From an uncultured Cohaesibacter sp. (GTDB lineage: Bacteria > Pseudomonadota > Alphaproteobacteria > Rhizobiales > Cohaesibacteraceae), in assembly GCF_963667045.1 (NCBI RefSeq), contig NZ_OY762934.1, forward strand, positions 5,152,501 to 5,216,500: a stretch of 64,000 bases of DNA, in the 5' to 3' direction. Positions 35,735 to 44,662 of the stretch are shown here, one piece after another. A program made the position numbers and the translations under genes. Below the pieces are notes generated by a model that was not told where the DNA came from, made no database searches, and worked only from the letters and a program-made list of their open reading frames with translations. Every line of letters starts with the position of its first letter. The first letter of the stretch is position 1.

Positions 35735-37912
35735 TTAATCGTTGTTGGCAATCACGCCGATCGCCAGAATATAGGGGATCTGCTGAGGTGCGGTCGCAGC
35801 CAGCCCGAGAAGCTGGGCCAGAGGCACCGGACTGGACGGGCTGAGAGTGACTTTCAGGCTCTGCGGGTCGTTGAAGAAACGGTCGACTTCCGCGCCGACA
35901 GAATCGGCGAAGGCCGGTTCGGTCAAGCCGCTGATCATGGCCTTGACTTGCATTCCGGCCATGCTCCGGATCTGGTCCGGCCCCATTCCCATGGCGCCAC
36001 CGGCAAGATTGATCAACTCGTTGAGCCCGCCAAGATCCTTGAGGGTCAGGGAAGCTGGCAATACGGTGCCCGTGGCCATGATGGCCTGAGCGGTTTCCGG
36101 CTTGTCCAGATAGTCGCGCATGACACCGCCGACGCCCATGTTGCCATAGAGGGCGGCGACGCCCGGCAGTTCCAGATTGAGCGGATCGACCATGTAGGTC
36201 TGGCTTTCATCGTCCCAGATGAGGTTCAGCTCTTCGTTGACCGTGAGGGCATCGAGACCGAGCTGATCGAGGAATACGCTGGCCAGCGGGTGCTTGATCA
36301 GGGCTTTCGAAATCTTCAGATTGTCGATTTTTGTCGAGATTTCGACCGGAATGGCCAGCCCGGCGCGGTCATAGCGGATGCTGGCGCCATTGGCACTCAC
36401 CTCATTGCTCTCCTGATCGGTATAGTCGAGGCCGGACAGGGCAAGGGTCATCGCGTTCGGGGCAAGTCTAGCCACCTCGCTGCCTTTCGGCTCCTTGTCT
36501 TCCATGATCGACTGCCACATGACGCGCTCGATGTCCTGGTAGTCAGCGAACTCGAGATCATCGATGGCCAGACGCCCGAGCTTGAAGGTGATGGACGGTG
36601 GTCCGGCATAGCTCATGCCCGAAATGGAAGATTCCTTGATGCCGTAGCTGCTGATGCCTGCCTGTCTGATGGTGTCAAAGCCGAACTGTGCATTCTGACC
36701 ACCATACGGGCCTTCGGGTATCTTGATCTGAGCATCGGTTCTGCCCAGTTCGGAAAGCCCCAGAGAGAAGCTTCTGATGAGATCGAAGCTGGCCGTCATG
36801 AGCGCCTTCTGATCCTCTTCTGACAGGTCATCCGGGGTGAGGTCCTGAGCAATCATCTTGTCGAGCAGTGGAACGAGATAGGAAGCCGGTTGCTTGACGG
36901 TAATGTCAGACTGTATGGCAGGTCCGATCTTGACCTCGGCGAGATTGGGAATGGTCAGGCTGGCGCCAGCCATTTCGACCTTTTTCAGCGCGTCTCTCGT
37001 TCCTTCAATGGCGGTCGCGTTGGGGTCGATTGCACTCCACAGCGCACCCACGTCATAGCCTTCGTAACGGGTCTTGTCGATCAAGTAGGTAATGTGGACC
37101 GGTTGATCCCCTGCCTGATTTTCGGCCTGATCTGAGGCGGGCGGAAGACTGCCCTTGTCGTCGATGATCATGTCCGTCTTCTGATAGGCAACCTCATAGT
37201 TGCCGATCCTGCCGTTATGGACGTCAGACACCGACATCGGCCCGGTTTCTGTTGTCTGGATGGGGTCTTGCGATCCGGCCATATATTGTTTGACGACCAA
37301 ACCGTCGAGGGTGGTTTCATCGTAGCCTGACTGCAGCAGCAACGGGCGGACATAGTCCAGAACGCTGCCGATGGGACGCGACGGTGCGATCTTGAACTCG
37401 CCAAGGAATGGGGAATAGGCCGCTGCCATGGTGCCCTTGCCAAGAGATTGCAGCTCAATCCGCGTGTCGTCGGCCGTTCCCGGAGAATCGAAATCCATTG
37501 CTCCGCTCAAGGTGTCGATCGTGAGGGTATCGTAGGCCCAGCCCTGTTCCTGCAGATGAAGGCCGGTATAGACCGCAGTGGGGATGGTGATCTCAGCGCT
37601 GATCTTCAGGTCGCTGTTGCCGCTACCGCTACCCTCTTTTGACATGCTGTCTTTGCTGGCGCTATCTCCCGCCTTGCTGGCCATGGTCTTCTTTGGCATC
37701 GGCAGGGTGAATTCGGTCTTGTACAGGAGATTCTGTACGGTCAGACTGTCGGACGCCTCGTTATAGTGTACGGAGCCTGCCGTTACGGTCAGCAATCCGG
37801 ACTGATTGAGGTCCTTCATGATTGCATCCCAGGTCTTTTCGGCTTCGCTTTGTGCCTGCACGACAGCGGTCGAAACCAGAAGTATGCCCAGGGTCAGACA
37901 TGAACGTTTCAT
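35735..37912 (-). CDS. Large exported protein of unknown function (725 aa)
   Basis: The protein has a signal peptide ('SCLTLGILLVSTAVVQA', cleavage near residue 20) and about 700 mature residues with no further membrane segments and essentially no Cys after the signal region. It shows repeated modules: segments ending in patterns such as 'VTAGSVHYNEASDSLTVQNLLYKTEFTLP', 'GISSYGIKESSISGMSYAGPPSITFKLGRLAIDDLEF' and 'DNLKISKALI' recur and look like beta-strand repeats alternating with helices. A Ser/Lys/Gly-rich linker lies near residues 75-105. The general impression is of a periplasmic, AsmA- or DUF945-like beta-repeat protein, but I cannot assign a family. It stands alone between the aspS terminator and the divergent EAL gene. 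Confidence 0.7.
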   Translation of the reverse strand: MKRSCLTLGILLVSTAVVQAQSEAEKTWDAIMKDLNQSGLLTVTAGSVHYNEASDSLTVQNLLYKTEFTLPMPKKTMASKAGDSASKDSMSKEGSGSGNSDLKISAEITIPTAVYTGLHLQEQGWAYDTLTIDTLSGAMDFDSPGTADDTRIELQSLGKGTMAAAYSPFLGEFKIAPSRPIGSVLDYVRPLLLQSGYDETTLDGLVVKQYMAGSQDPIQTTETGPMSVSDVHNGRIGNYEVAYQKTDMIIDDKGSLPPASDQAENQAGDQPVHITYLIDKTRYEGYDVGALWSAIDPNATAIEGTRDALKKVEMAGASLTIPNLAEVKIGPAIQSDITVKQPASYLVPLLDKMIAQDLTPDDLSEEDQKALMTASFDLIRSFSLGLSELGRTDAQIKIPEGPYGGQNAQFGFDTIRQAGISSYGIKESSISGMSYAGPPSITFKLGRLAIDDLEFADYQDIERVMWQSIMEDKEPKGSEVARLAPNAMTLALSGLDYTDQESNEVSANGASIRYDRAGLAIPVEISTKIDNLKISKALIKHPLASVFLDQLGLDALTVNEELNLIWDDESQTYMVDPLNLELPGVAALYGNMGVGGVMRDYLDKPETAQAIMATGTVLPASLTLKDLGGLNELINLAGGAMGMGPDQIRSMAGMQVKAMISGLTEPAFADSVGAEVDRFFNDPQSLKVTLSPSSPVPLAQLLGLAATAPQQIPYILAIGVIANND

Positions 37913-38242
37913 ATGGTTGGAGTCTCCCAAAATTGATGAGTATGCCTGTCAAATATCGGTATTGCTGCAAACCCAGCCTCGGAATGAGCCGAAATCTGCG
38001 CATTTTGCCGCAGGTTCCTGACTGATTCCGCGTTGAACCGGACGGCATGATCGTCAAAACCCACTCTATGGTCGTTTTTACCAGTACTCAGTTGGTATTC
38101 TGCCTATTTGCAGGCGCTTTGCAACCGTGCTGGTATAGCAATTCCTAGAAAGAATGCTGGTTGAGCATCAAGGCAAGAATATGGTTAATCATATATTAGC
38201 GGTCCATCGCTACTCTCTCAGGAGACTAACGGGAATCTTACC
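37913..38242. other. Divergent intergenic region, exported protein / EAL protein 1
   Basis: 330 bases with no credible gene; it must carry both divergent promoters. The stretch just before the EAL gene (about 38180-38205) is AT-rich. No hairpin of note was seen. Confidence 0.5.
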
Positions 38243-39889
38243 TTGAAGAATCAATTTCGCTCCATAATCCTGCTGTTTCTTGGCGTGGTTCTCGGCGTGC
38301 TGCCTCTGTTTGCCGCCCATATCGCCATGCGGGATTATGTCATGACGCGGGGTGAGAATTTCCTTGATCAGACAGCCGAGCGAACGCTCATGCGCGCAGA
38401 GGGCTTTGTGCAGGATGCGGTTGATGTTCTTTCCGCCCTTCCACACTATCGGGTTCCTGTCTGTGATGATGCTCTGAGAGAGAGCTTTCGTGTCATGAAG
38501 ATGCGCCATACGGAGATCCATGATGTGGGGCTGCTCTATAACGGCGAGTATATGTATTGCTCATCCATGAAAGGCAGTACCCATCTCGGGGCGGCATCTG
38601 AAGCTTCTCCCGGAGCGGTGGCTCATCTCAGTTTTCGTGCTGTGCAGGACAATCTGACGGACAAGAACGGGCTGTTGGTGGAGTGGACCATTTCAAAGTT
38701 CGTGTCGATCGGAGCATTTATTCGGGTCGATAGCCTCGGCGAACAGTCGATGCAAACCGATCTTGCCAACTCCTATCGGCTGTCGCTGAAGCTCGATAAC
38801 GGGGGTGTCGTTACCAGCAGCACCCCGGAAAGCCGACTGCAGGAGAGGGCACCTTTTTACCAGTTCAAGCCATCGAAAGAGTGGACACGGGATCTGATCG
38901 AACGGGAGGCCATTTCAAGCCGTTATCCGCTGGTTGTTTCGGTTGCGATCCCGTTTCATGCGGTATGGGAGTCCTATGGTGGGGTGATCAACGTGATCGA
39001 CGCGTTCGGCATTTTCACCGGCGTGCTGGTCATGTTTCTGTTTGTGCGCATGGCTGTGCGCAAACCCGATCCCTATGTCAGTCTTGAAAAGGCGATCCGT
39101 CGCAAGGAATTCGTGCCCTATTACCAGCCGATTCTGGATATCCAGAGCGGGCGTCTGGCTGGTTGCGAAGTGCTGGTTCGCTGGCGAAAGCCTGATGGGA
39201 CGGTTGTTTCGCCCGGCCATTTCATCGACATGGCCGAATCCACCGGTTTGGCGCTACCGATGACCGGACTCCTGATGGAGCAAGTGGCCAAGGATCTCTC
39301 TGCCAGCTATGCCGATCATCCTGATCTGAAGGTTGCCATCAACCTGTTCAACCGGCATTTCGATGACCTGGCGATTGTACGTGAGGTGGAGCAGGTTTTC
39401 GGCAATTCCGGCGTTCGGTTCAGCCAGCTCGTGTTTGAGGTGACAGAACGTTTGCCGCTCGAGAATCTGGATCGGGCAAGAGCCATCATTGTGCGCATGC
39501 AGGAATTGGGGATTCGCGTTGCTCTGGACGATGCTGGCACCGGTCATGGCGGTTTTGCCTATCTGCAGAAGCTCGGAATGGACATCATCAAGATCGACAA
39601 GCTGTTTGTCGACAATATCACTGCAGACAGCAAGCATGTTCCCATCATCGATTCCCTCAGCCAGATGGCCAAGGGCATGGACATGGTGGTGGTTGCCGAG
39701 GGCGTGGAAACGGACGATCAGCTGGACTATCTGCGGCGGTCCGGTATTGATGAGGCGCAGGGCTTCCTGTTCTCGCCGGCCTTGCCCGCCTCGGCCTATT
39801 TGCAACTGGTCGATGCCCTAGGTGGGGGGCGTCGGCAGAAAGCCATTGAAGACGGTTCGGATAGAAGCAAAGTGGACCTCGCTTCCTGA
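38243..39889 (+). CDS. CSS-motif EAL domain cyclic-di-GMP phosphodiesterase
   Basis: A 548-residue inner-membrane protein. One helix (about 7-27) leads into a periplasmic CSS domain with Cys74 and the motif Cys106-Ser107-Ser108; a second helix lies at about 250-272; the EAL domain fills the rest. EAL catalytic features are present: 'GCEVLVRW' (EVL variant), 'INLFNRHF' (Asn), 'FEVTERLP' (Glu), 'ALDDAGTGHGG' (Asp pair), 'IIKIDKLFVDNI' (Lys), 'VVAEGVETDDQ' (Glu) and 'QGFLFSP' (Gln). It is therefore probably an active c-di-GMP phosphodiesterase controlled by the redox state of the periplasmic Cys pair, as for the E. coli PdeC group. The start is TTG; the nearest purine-rich site is only moderate. 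A paralogue follows immediately. Confidence 0.88.
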   Translation: MKNQFRSIILLFLGVVLGVLPLFAAHIAMRDYVMTRGENFLDQTAERTLMRAEGFVQDAVDVLSALPHYRVPVCDDALRESFRVMKMRHTEIHDVGLLYNGEYMYCSSMKGSTHLGAASEASPGAVAHLSFRAVQDNLTDKNGLLVEWTISKFVSIGAFIRVDSLGEQSMQTDLANSYRLSLKLDNGGVVTSSTPESRLQERAPFYQFKPSKEWTRDLIEREAISSRYPLVVSVAIPFHAVWESYGGVINVIDAFGIFTGVLVMFLFVRMAVRKPDPYVSLEKAIRRKEFVPYYQPILDIQSGRLAGCEVLVRWRKPDGTVVSPGHFIDMAESTGLALPMTGLLMEQVAKDLSASYADHPDLKVAINLFNRHFDDLAIVREVEQVFGNSGVRFSQLVFEVTERLPLENLDRARAIIVRMQELGIRVALDDAGTGHGGFAYLQKLGMDIIKIDKLFVDNITADSKHVPIIDSLSQMAKGMDMVVVAEGVETDDQLDYLRRSGIDEAQGFLFSPALPASAYLQLVDALGGGRRQKAIEDGSDRSKVDLAS

Positions 39890-40093
39890 GCACTCTGCAT
39901 GGTGCAGCAGACGATGGATCGGGATACCAACTGGGGGGCGCCTTCCCGTCTACTCATCACACGGAATTGTTTCTGCTTCTTGCTGGTTGCGACAACTGCC
40001 AAAGCGCCGGGAAAGTTGGATAAGTTTTAAAAAATCAACAGAATTTTCACTGATTTATGATCAAATTGGCTCGATTTATCTTGGCGGGGCGAC

Positions 40094-41707
40094 ATGATCA
40101 GAAATGCCAGAAAAATAGCTGGATACACGCTTTTGGCGGCTGCGGTGGCAGGAATGCTTACCTCTGGTATGCAATATGTCATGCGCTGGCAAGCCGAAAA
40201 GGATATCAAGGCTGATCTGACCATTTCTGCCGACCTGATGCTTGAGCGAGTGGAAAAGGCAACGGAAGCGGCCATTGACGTGCTCACCGAGCTGGCCAAG
40301 TCTCCCGGGCTTTCGTGCACCAGCGACCATCGCTATCGCTACAGCGAGGCGGCGCGTTCCACTGCATGGATCGACACCATCGGGCTGGTGGATCGGGCGG
40401 GCAATCTGGTGTGTACAGATCTGGGGCAGTCGGCTCGACAGACCGGTTTGCTTCCGGCCTATCAGTCCAATGGCAGGGACATCACGCTTTCGCTGTCGGC
40501 TGAGAGCGGCAAGGATGCGATCCCCTCGCTGCTAGTTGTCCGGCATGTTGCCAGTGGACGACGGCTTGTGGCGCGGATACCCGGTGAGCTGATCCGGCTT
40601 GATCCCGTGCGCAACGATCTCAGGGGCTATCGCTATGCCATGCTGTCGCTGATCGGGGACAGCCATTGGTTCATTCTGGAGCCGGAAGAGTCGGGTGGTG
40701 CGTTCATCGACCGTGTTTCCGAGAGTTCCGAGTTTCTGCCCTTCGAAGTCCATATGGCCGTTTCCGAAGCGGCCATTGCCGCTGTCACGCGAGACAAGCG
40801 GGACTTCATCAACCTGATTGGTGCGTTCATCGGTCTCGTCCTGATGGGCATTGGCTGGCATTTCGGGCGCTATCGTACCACTGGCGCGGACATCATTCTG
40901 GATGCGCTGGAAAATGGCGAGATTGTTCCCTATATGCAACCGATTATCCATCTGGATACCGGGGCCATCATGGGTTGTGAGGTGCTGGCGCGCTGGAACA
41001 AACCTGATGGAAGCGTTGTTTCTCCGGGAGAATTCATTCCGCTGGCGCAGAACTATCGGCTCACCCGCGAGGTGACCTGCCACATCATGCGGCAGAGCTG
41101 CGAGATGCTTGATCCGGTTGTGATGGAGGGGCAGGTCTTCAAGGTGGCCCTTAATCTGTTCTCGCACCAGATGATTGATGATTCCATCGTGACCGATATC
41201 GAGGATGTGTTCAAGGACAGCAAACTCGGCTTCTCCAATCTGATTTTCGAAATATCGGACCGCGTTCCGATCCAGCAGATGGATCTGGCCATTGACGTCA
41301 TCAGCCAGATCCGCGCGCTCGGTGCCGAGATTGCTCTTGATGATGTCGGCTCAGGGCATAGCGGGCTTTATAACCTGACGTCGATCAGCGTCGATATCGT
41401 CAAGCTCGACAAGCTGCTGATTGATGCACTGGAAGGCGGATTTGCTGGTCTTGAACTGGTGCAGGGGCTGATTTCGCTGGCCAAGCGGCTCAACATCGGT
41501 GTCATCGCCGAAGGGGTGGAAACCGAAGAGCAGGTCATCCAGTTGCGCAAAATGGGTGTCTCTGCCGCTCAGGGCTATCTGTTTGCGCCACCGCTTCCCG
41601 GGGCCTCTTTCTGCGAGCTGATGAAAGTGGCAAGGCGCCACAAGGATGATGTCGGTGCGCCGCCTGCAGGGCTGGAGTCTGGCTCGGACACAGTAAAGGC
41701 AGCGTGA
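40094..41707 (+). CDS. EAL domain phosphodiesterase, CSS-like paralogue
   Basis: A 537-residue paralogue of the preceding protein with the same layout: helix at about 8-28, periplasmic domain, helix at about 240-260, C-terminal EAL domain. Its two periplasmic cysteines align with those of the neighbour (Cys75 and Cys107, the same 32-residue spacing), but the motif reads Cys-Thr-Asp instead of Cys-Ser-Ser. EAL residues are kept: 'GCEVLARW', 'ALNLFSHQ', 'FEISDRVP', 'ALDDVGSGHSG', 'IVKLDKLLID', 'VIAEGVETEEQ', 'QGYLFAP'. The Glu of 'FEIS' is kept, with Asp after it. It should act on cyclic di-GMP. A terminator hairpin overlaps its stop codon. Confidence 0.87.
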   Translation: MIRNARKIAGYTLLAAAVAGMLTSGMQYVMRWQAEKDIKADLTISADLMLERVEKATEAAIDVLTELAKSPGLSCTSDHRYRYSEAARSTAWIDTIGLVDRAGNLVCTDLGQSARQTGLLPAYQSNGRDITLSLSAESGKDAIPSLLVVRHVASGRRLVARIPGELIRLDPVRNDLRGYRYAMLSLIGDSHWFILEPEESGGAFIDRVSESSEFLPFEVHMAVSEAAIAAVTRDKRDFINLIGAFIGLVLMGIGWHFGRYRTTGADIILDALENGEIVPYMQPIIHLDTGAIMGCEVLARWNKPDGSVVSPGEFIPLAQNYRLTREVTCHIMRQSCEMLDPVVMEGQVFKVALNLFSHQMIDDSIVTDIEDVFKDSKLGFSNLIFEISDRVPIQQMDLAIDVISQIRALGAEIALDDVGSGHSGLYNLTSISVDIVKLDKLLIDALEGGFAGLELVQGLISLAKRLNIGVIAEGVETEEQVIQLRKMGVSAAQGYLFAPPLPGASFCELMKVARRHKDDVGAPPAGLESGSDTVKAA

Positions 41708-41718
41708 CGCTGCCTTTT
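41695..41718 (+). terminator. Terminator overlapping the stop codon of EAL protein 2
   Basis: A 10-bp perfect stem (arms 41695-41704 and 41708-41717) whose 3-base loop is the TGA stop codon of the EAL gene (41705-41707), followed by T. The last codons of the gene therefore form one arm. Confidence 0.8.
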
Positions 41719-41754
41719 CTATTTCCAATGAAATGATGTTCAAGTCCGGCGTTC

Positions 41755-43242
41755 TTACTGGAACGCTGTCTCGGCAAAGCTACGCAGCTTGCGTGAATGC
41801 AGCCGTTCAACGGGCATTTCACGCAGGGCTTCCATGGCCTTGATGCCGATCTTGAGGTGCTGCTGGACCTGCTGTGTGTAGAAGTCACTTGCCATGCCGG
41901 GCAGCTTCAGCTCGCCATGCAACGGTTTGTCCGAGACGCAAAGCAGGGTGCCATAGGGTACGCGGAAGCGGAAGCCATTGGCCGCGATGGTGGCTGATTC
42001 CATATCGAGGCCGATGGCGCGAGACTGGGACAGGCGTTCAACGGGCTCGCGATGGTCGCGCAATTCCCAGTTCCGGTTGTCGATGCTGGCGACCGTTCCC
42101 GTGCGCATGATGCGCTTGAGCTCATAATTCTTGAGGCCGGTGATATCGGCAACTGCATCTTCGAGGGCGACCTGAATTTCTGCAAGGGCCGGAATGGGAA
42201 CCCATGTCGGCAGGTCTGCATCGAGCACGTGATCCTCGCGTACATAGCCGTGTGCCAGCACATAGTCGCCGAGACGTTGGGTGTTGCGCAGACCGGCACA
42301 GTGGCCCAGCATGAGCCATGCGTGCGGGCGCAGAACTGCGATGTGGTCGGTAATGGTCTTGGCGTTGGATGGCCCGACGCCGATATTGACCAGTGTTATG
42401 CCGTCGCGGTTCGGGCGTTTCAGATGGTATGCGGGCATCTGCGGCTGGTGAGCAGGGGCTTCGCCCTCAACCGGCTGGGAGTAGCCGGACGGGATGATCT
42501 GATTGCCAACCTCAACGAAGGCTTCATAATCGGTCGAGCCCGATGCCATCTGTTCCTTGGCCCAGTTCACGAACTCGTCGATATAGAACTGATAGTTTGT
42601 GAACAGGACAAAATTCTGGAAATGCTCCGGCCTTGTCGCCGTGTAGTGCGCCAGACGGTGCAGGGAATAGTCGATGCGAGGTCCGGTGAAGGGAGCGAGC
42701 GGCACGATATCGTCGGGGCCGTAATGCTGCGTTCCGTTGACGATGGCGTCATCGGTGATCGCCAGATCCGGCACATCAAACACGTCGCGTAACGGCCGAG
42801 ACCATGTTTCGGGAAGTGCACCTTCCACATTCATGCCATTTGGCCAGGCAAAATGAATGGGGATCGGCGTGTCGGACGGGCCGACCTCAATGGCGACATT
42901 GTGGTTCGACAACAGCAGCTCGATCTGTTGCTTGAGATAGTGGCTGAAGAGATCCGGCCGCGTGATGGTGGTCGTATAGGTGCCCGGGCCGGGAACATGA
43001 CCGAAAGACAAACGCGAGTCGATCTGTGCGTGCGTGTCGGTCGTCATGCGGATTTCAGGATAGGTGGCGCGATAGCGTCCCGTCGAGGGAACATCATTGC
43101 GCGCGACACGCGTGAAGGCATCTCTGAGGAATTCGGTATGGACTTCGTAAATATCCAGCAGCCGCTGGATCGCAGCCTCGGCGTCACGGAAGGTTGCATG
43201 GCTGAAGCGATCCGGCGCGATCGTGGAAAAGGCTGTTTTCAT
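41755..43242 (-). CDS. amn: AMP nucleosidase
   Basis: Amn hydrolyses AMP to adenine and ribose 5-phosphate, limiting AMP accumulation. The protein has 495 residues from the ATG at 43242, which is the right distance from the GGAGA ribosome site; an ATG three codons earlier touches that site. The N-terminal Amn-specific domain includes 'RYRATYPEIRMTTDTHAQIDSRLSFGHVPGPGTY'. The nucleoside phosphorylase-like C-terminal domain contains 'GDYVLAHGYVREDHVLD', 'GTVASIDNRNWEL' and the purine-binding 'AIGLDMESATIAANGFRFRVPYG' (about 420-445). The C-terminal helices are complete. It is a single gene convergent with the EAL pair. Confidence 0.94.
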   Translation of the reverse strand: MKTAFSTIAPDRFSHATFRDAEAAIQRLLDIYEVHTEFLRDAFTRVARNDVPSTGRYRATYPEIRMTTDTHAQIDSRLSFGHVPGPGTYTTTITRPDLFSHYLKQQIELLLSNHNVAIEVGPSDTPIPIHFAWPNGMNVEGALPETWSRPLRDVFDVPDLAITDDAIVNGTQHYGPDDIVPLAPFTGPRIDYSLHRLAHYTATRPEHFQNFVLFTNYQFYIDEFVNWAKEQMASGSTDYEAFVEVGNQIIPSGYSQPVEGEAPAHQPQMPAYHLKRPNRDGITLVNIGVGPSNAKTITDHIAVLRPHAWLMLGHCAGLRNTQRLGDYVLAHGYVREDHVLDADLPTWVPIPALAEIQVALEDAVADITGLKNYELKRIMRTGTVASIDNRNWELRDHREPVERLSQSRAIGLDMESATIAANGFRFRVPYGTLLCVSDKPLHGELKLPGMASDFYTQQVQQHLKIGIKAMEALREMPVERLHSRKLRSFAETAFQ

Positions 43243-43548
43243 TCTTTTCATTCTCCTTTTCCTCTGGCCTTTTCTGCTGTTTCTCCGAAAAGGTCAAGGA
43301 AAAATGTAATACGGGCAACGATAGGGTGCGTTGTGTTGCAATTATGTGTACGACAACTGGGTTTGATTGATTTGCGAAGGCTTTTTTTCGGTGGTTATAA
43401 ATAGCGAGGCAAGGTGATTGACGAAAAGGCTTGCCTCTTCTCAGTTTTTTTACAAAGTGTAATTTATAGTGGTTGGCGACATGATATAATACGCAAGTCT
43501 TGAGCGTTATTGTGGCTGAATTCCTGCCGTGCCGAAAGGGTTGATCTT

Positions 43549-43890
43549 ATGAAAAGACGCTTTTCGTTCGCCGGTGTTAGAACTCTTGTTTCTTGTGTCG
43601 GCTTGATATTGCTATCTGGGCTGCCGGCCTCTGCGGCCTGTCTCGAAAACGGGGCTGGGCGCACTCTCTATATTTTGATGCAGAGTGAGAGTGGCGACAT
43701 AGAACGCAACCTGTCGGTTGGCGACGTCATTTGTCTCGATGTGGAAGAGAAGACCAGGGTTGACGCGAATATCCTGCCCTACGGCGGAGCGCGCTTTGGC
43801 TGCCGTTTCCAGCTGAACGGCCAGCAGCGGTTCGCCATTACCGAGTTTCATACGATGAACAAGTGCAAGTTTCTCGATCTTGGCAAGTAG
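43549..43890 (+). CDS. Small secreted protein, unknown function
   Basis: A 113-residue protein with a signal peptide ('TLVSCVGLILLSGLPASA', cleavage expected near residue 28) and four mature-region Cys ('AACLENG', 'VICLDV', 'FGCRFQ', 'NKCKFL'), so two disulfides are plausible. The mature part of about 85 residues has beta-like alternation. I do not recognise a family. The ATG at 43549 follows GAAAGGG and is preferred to an upstream in-frame TTG. A TATAAT lies at 43485-43490, about 60 bases before the ATG. Confidence 0.68.
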   Translation: MKRRFSFAGVRTLVSCVGLILLSGLPASAACLENGAGRTLYILMQSESGDIERNLSVGDVICLDVEEKTRVDANILPYGGARFGCRFQLNGQQRFAITEFHTMNKCKFLDLGK

Positions 43891-43986
43891 GCCTTCTTGA
43901 GTTCATCGGAAATGTAACGATTGTCGATCGTTCCTCTGGACTGTATGCTTTCGGGCATCGTGATCTGTGCATCTCAGGGGAGCGCC

Positions 43987-44610
43987 ATGTCCATCGAATT
44001 TTTCATCACCTCACTGTTCATCGTGATTACGCCGGGGACGGGCATGATCTATACGCTGCTGATTACCTTGCGGCGGGGACTGCGCATGGGTGTGCTGGCC
44101 GCGCTCGGGGGCACACTCTCTATTCTTTCCCATATGACCGCCGCCGCGCTCGGGGTCGCTGCCTTGCTGCATGCCAGCGCCATGGCCTTTCAGATGGTCA
44201 AGTTTGCCGGTGTCGCCTATCTGCTGTTCATGGCCTACCGGATGATGAAGGATAAGGAGCAGTTTGATCCTGACCAGCTCAAAGGCGACGAGCCGCACAA
44301 GAAGACGGCTGTCGGGGTTATGCGGGACGGCATTCTGCTCAATCTGCTCAATCCGAAACTGTCGATTTTCTTTCTGGCGTTCCTGCCACAGTTCATTGAT
44401 GTCAACACAACCAGCCCGTTGGGGGACATGGTTGAGTTGAGTGCCGTGTTCATGGCGATGACGTTTGTGGTGTTTGCGTTGGTGGCTGCTGCTGCGGCTT
44501 CGGTAAGGGACAAGCTGTTGTCGCGGCCGCAGGTCATGGCCTGGCTGAAACGCGGATTTGCGGCAACATTCGTTGCGCTTGGCGCCAAGCTGGCTCTCAC
44601 TCAACGCTAG
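43987..44610 (+). CDS. LysE/RhtB family exporter
   Basis: A 207-residue membrane protein with six predicted helices, a different member from the exporter at 16.2-16.9 kb. The N terminus 'FFITSLFIVITPGTGMIYTLLITLRRGLRMGVLAALGG' carries the Pro-Gly-Thr-Gly form of the family motif, and 'RDGILLNLLNPKLSIFFLAFLPQFID' the second. Family members export amino acids or homoserine-lactone-like compounds. It lies convergent to an Lrp-type regulator gene, a common source of LysE control, but the regulator here is not divergent from it. The start at 43987 follows GGGGAG. Confidence 0.9.
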   Translation: MSIEFFITSLFIVITPGTGMIYTLLITLRRGLRMGVLAALGGTLSILSHMTAAALGVAALLHASAMAFQMVKFAGVAYLLFMAYRMMKDKEQFDPDQLKGDEPHKKTAVGVMRDGILLNLLNPKLSIFFLAFLPQFIDVNTTSPLGDMVELSAVFMAMTFVVFALVAAAAASVRDKLLSRPQVMAWLKRGFAATFVALGAKLALTQR

Positions 44611-44662
44611 GAAATATGTCTTCCTTATTTCATTTCTTATGAAATTAAATGGCTTTTATCTA

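Noticed and set aside
43406-43451. Small RNA ending in a terminator between amn and the small secreted protein
   Set aside because: An 8-bp stem has a 16-base loop, and the T run begins seven bases after the stem, a poor terminator; no promoter upstream on that strand is convincing.
44627-44645. Terminator between the LysE-type exporter and the Lrp gene
   Set aside because: ATTTCAT/ATGAAAT is a perfect 7-bp repeat, but it is AT-rich with no GC stem, so it is a weak candidate only.
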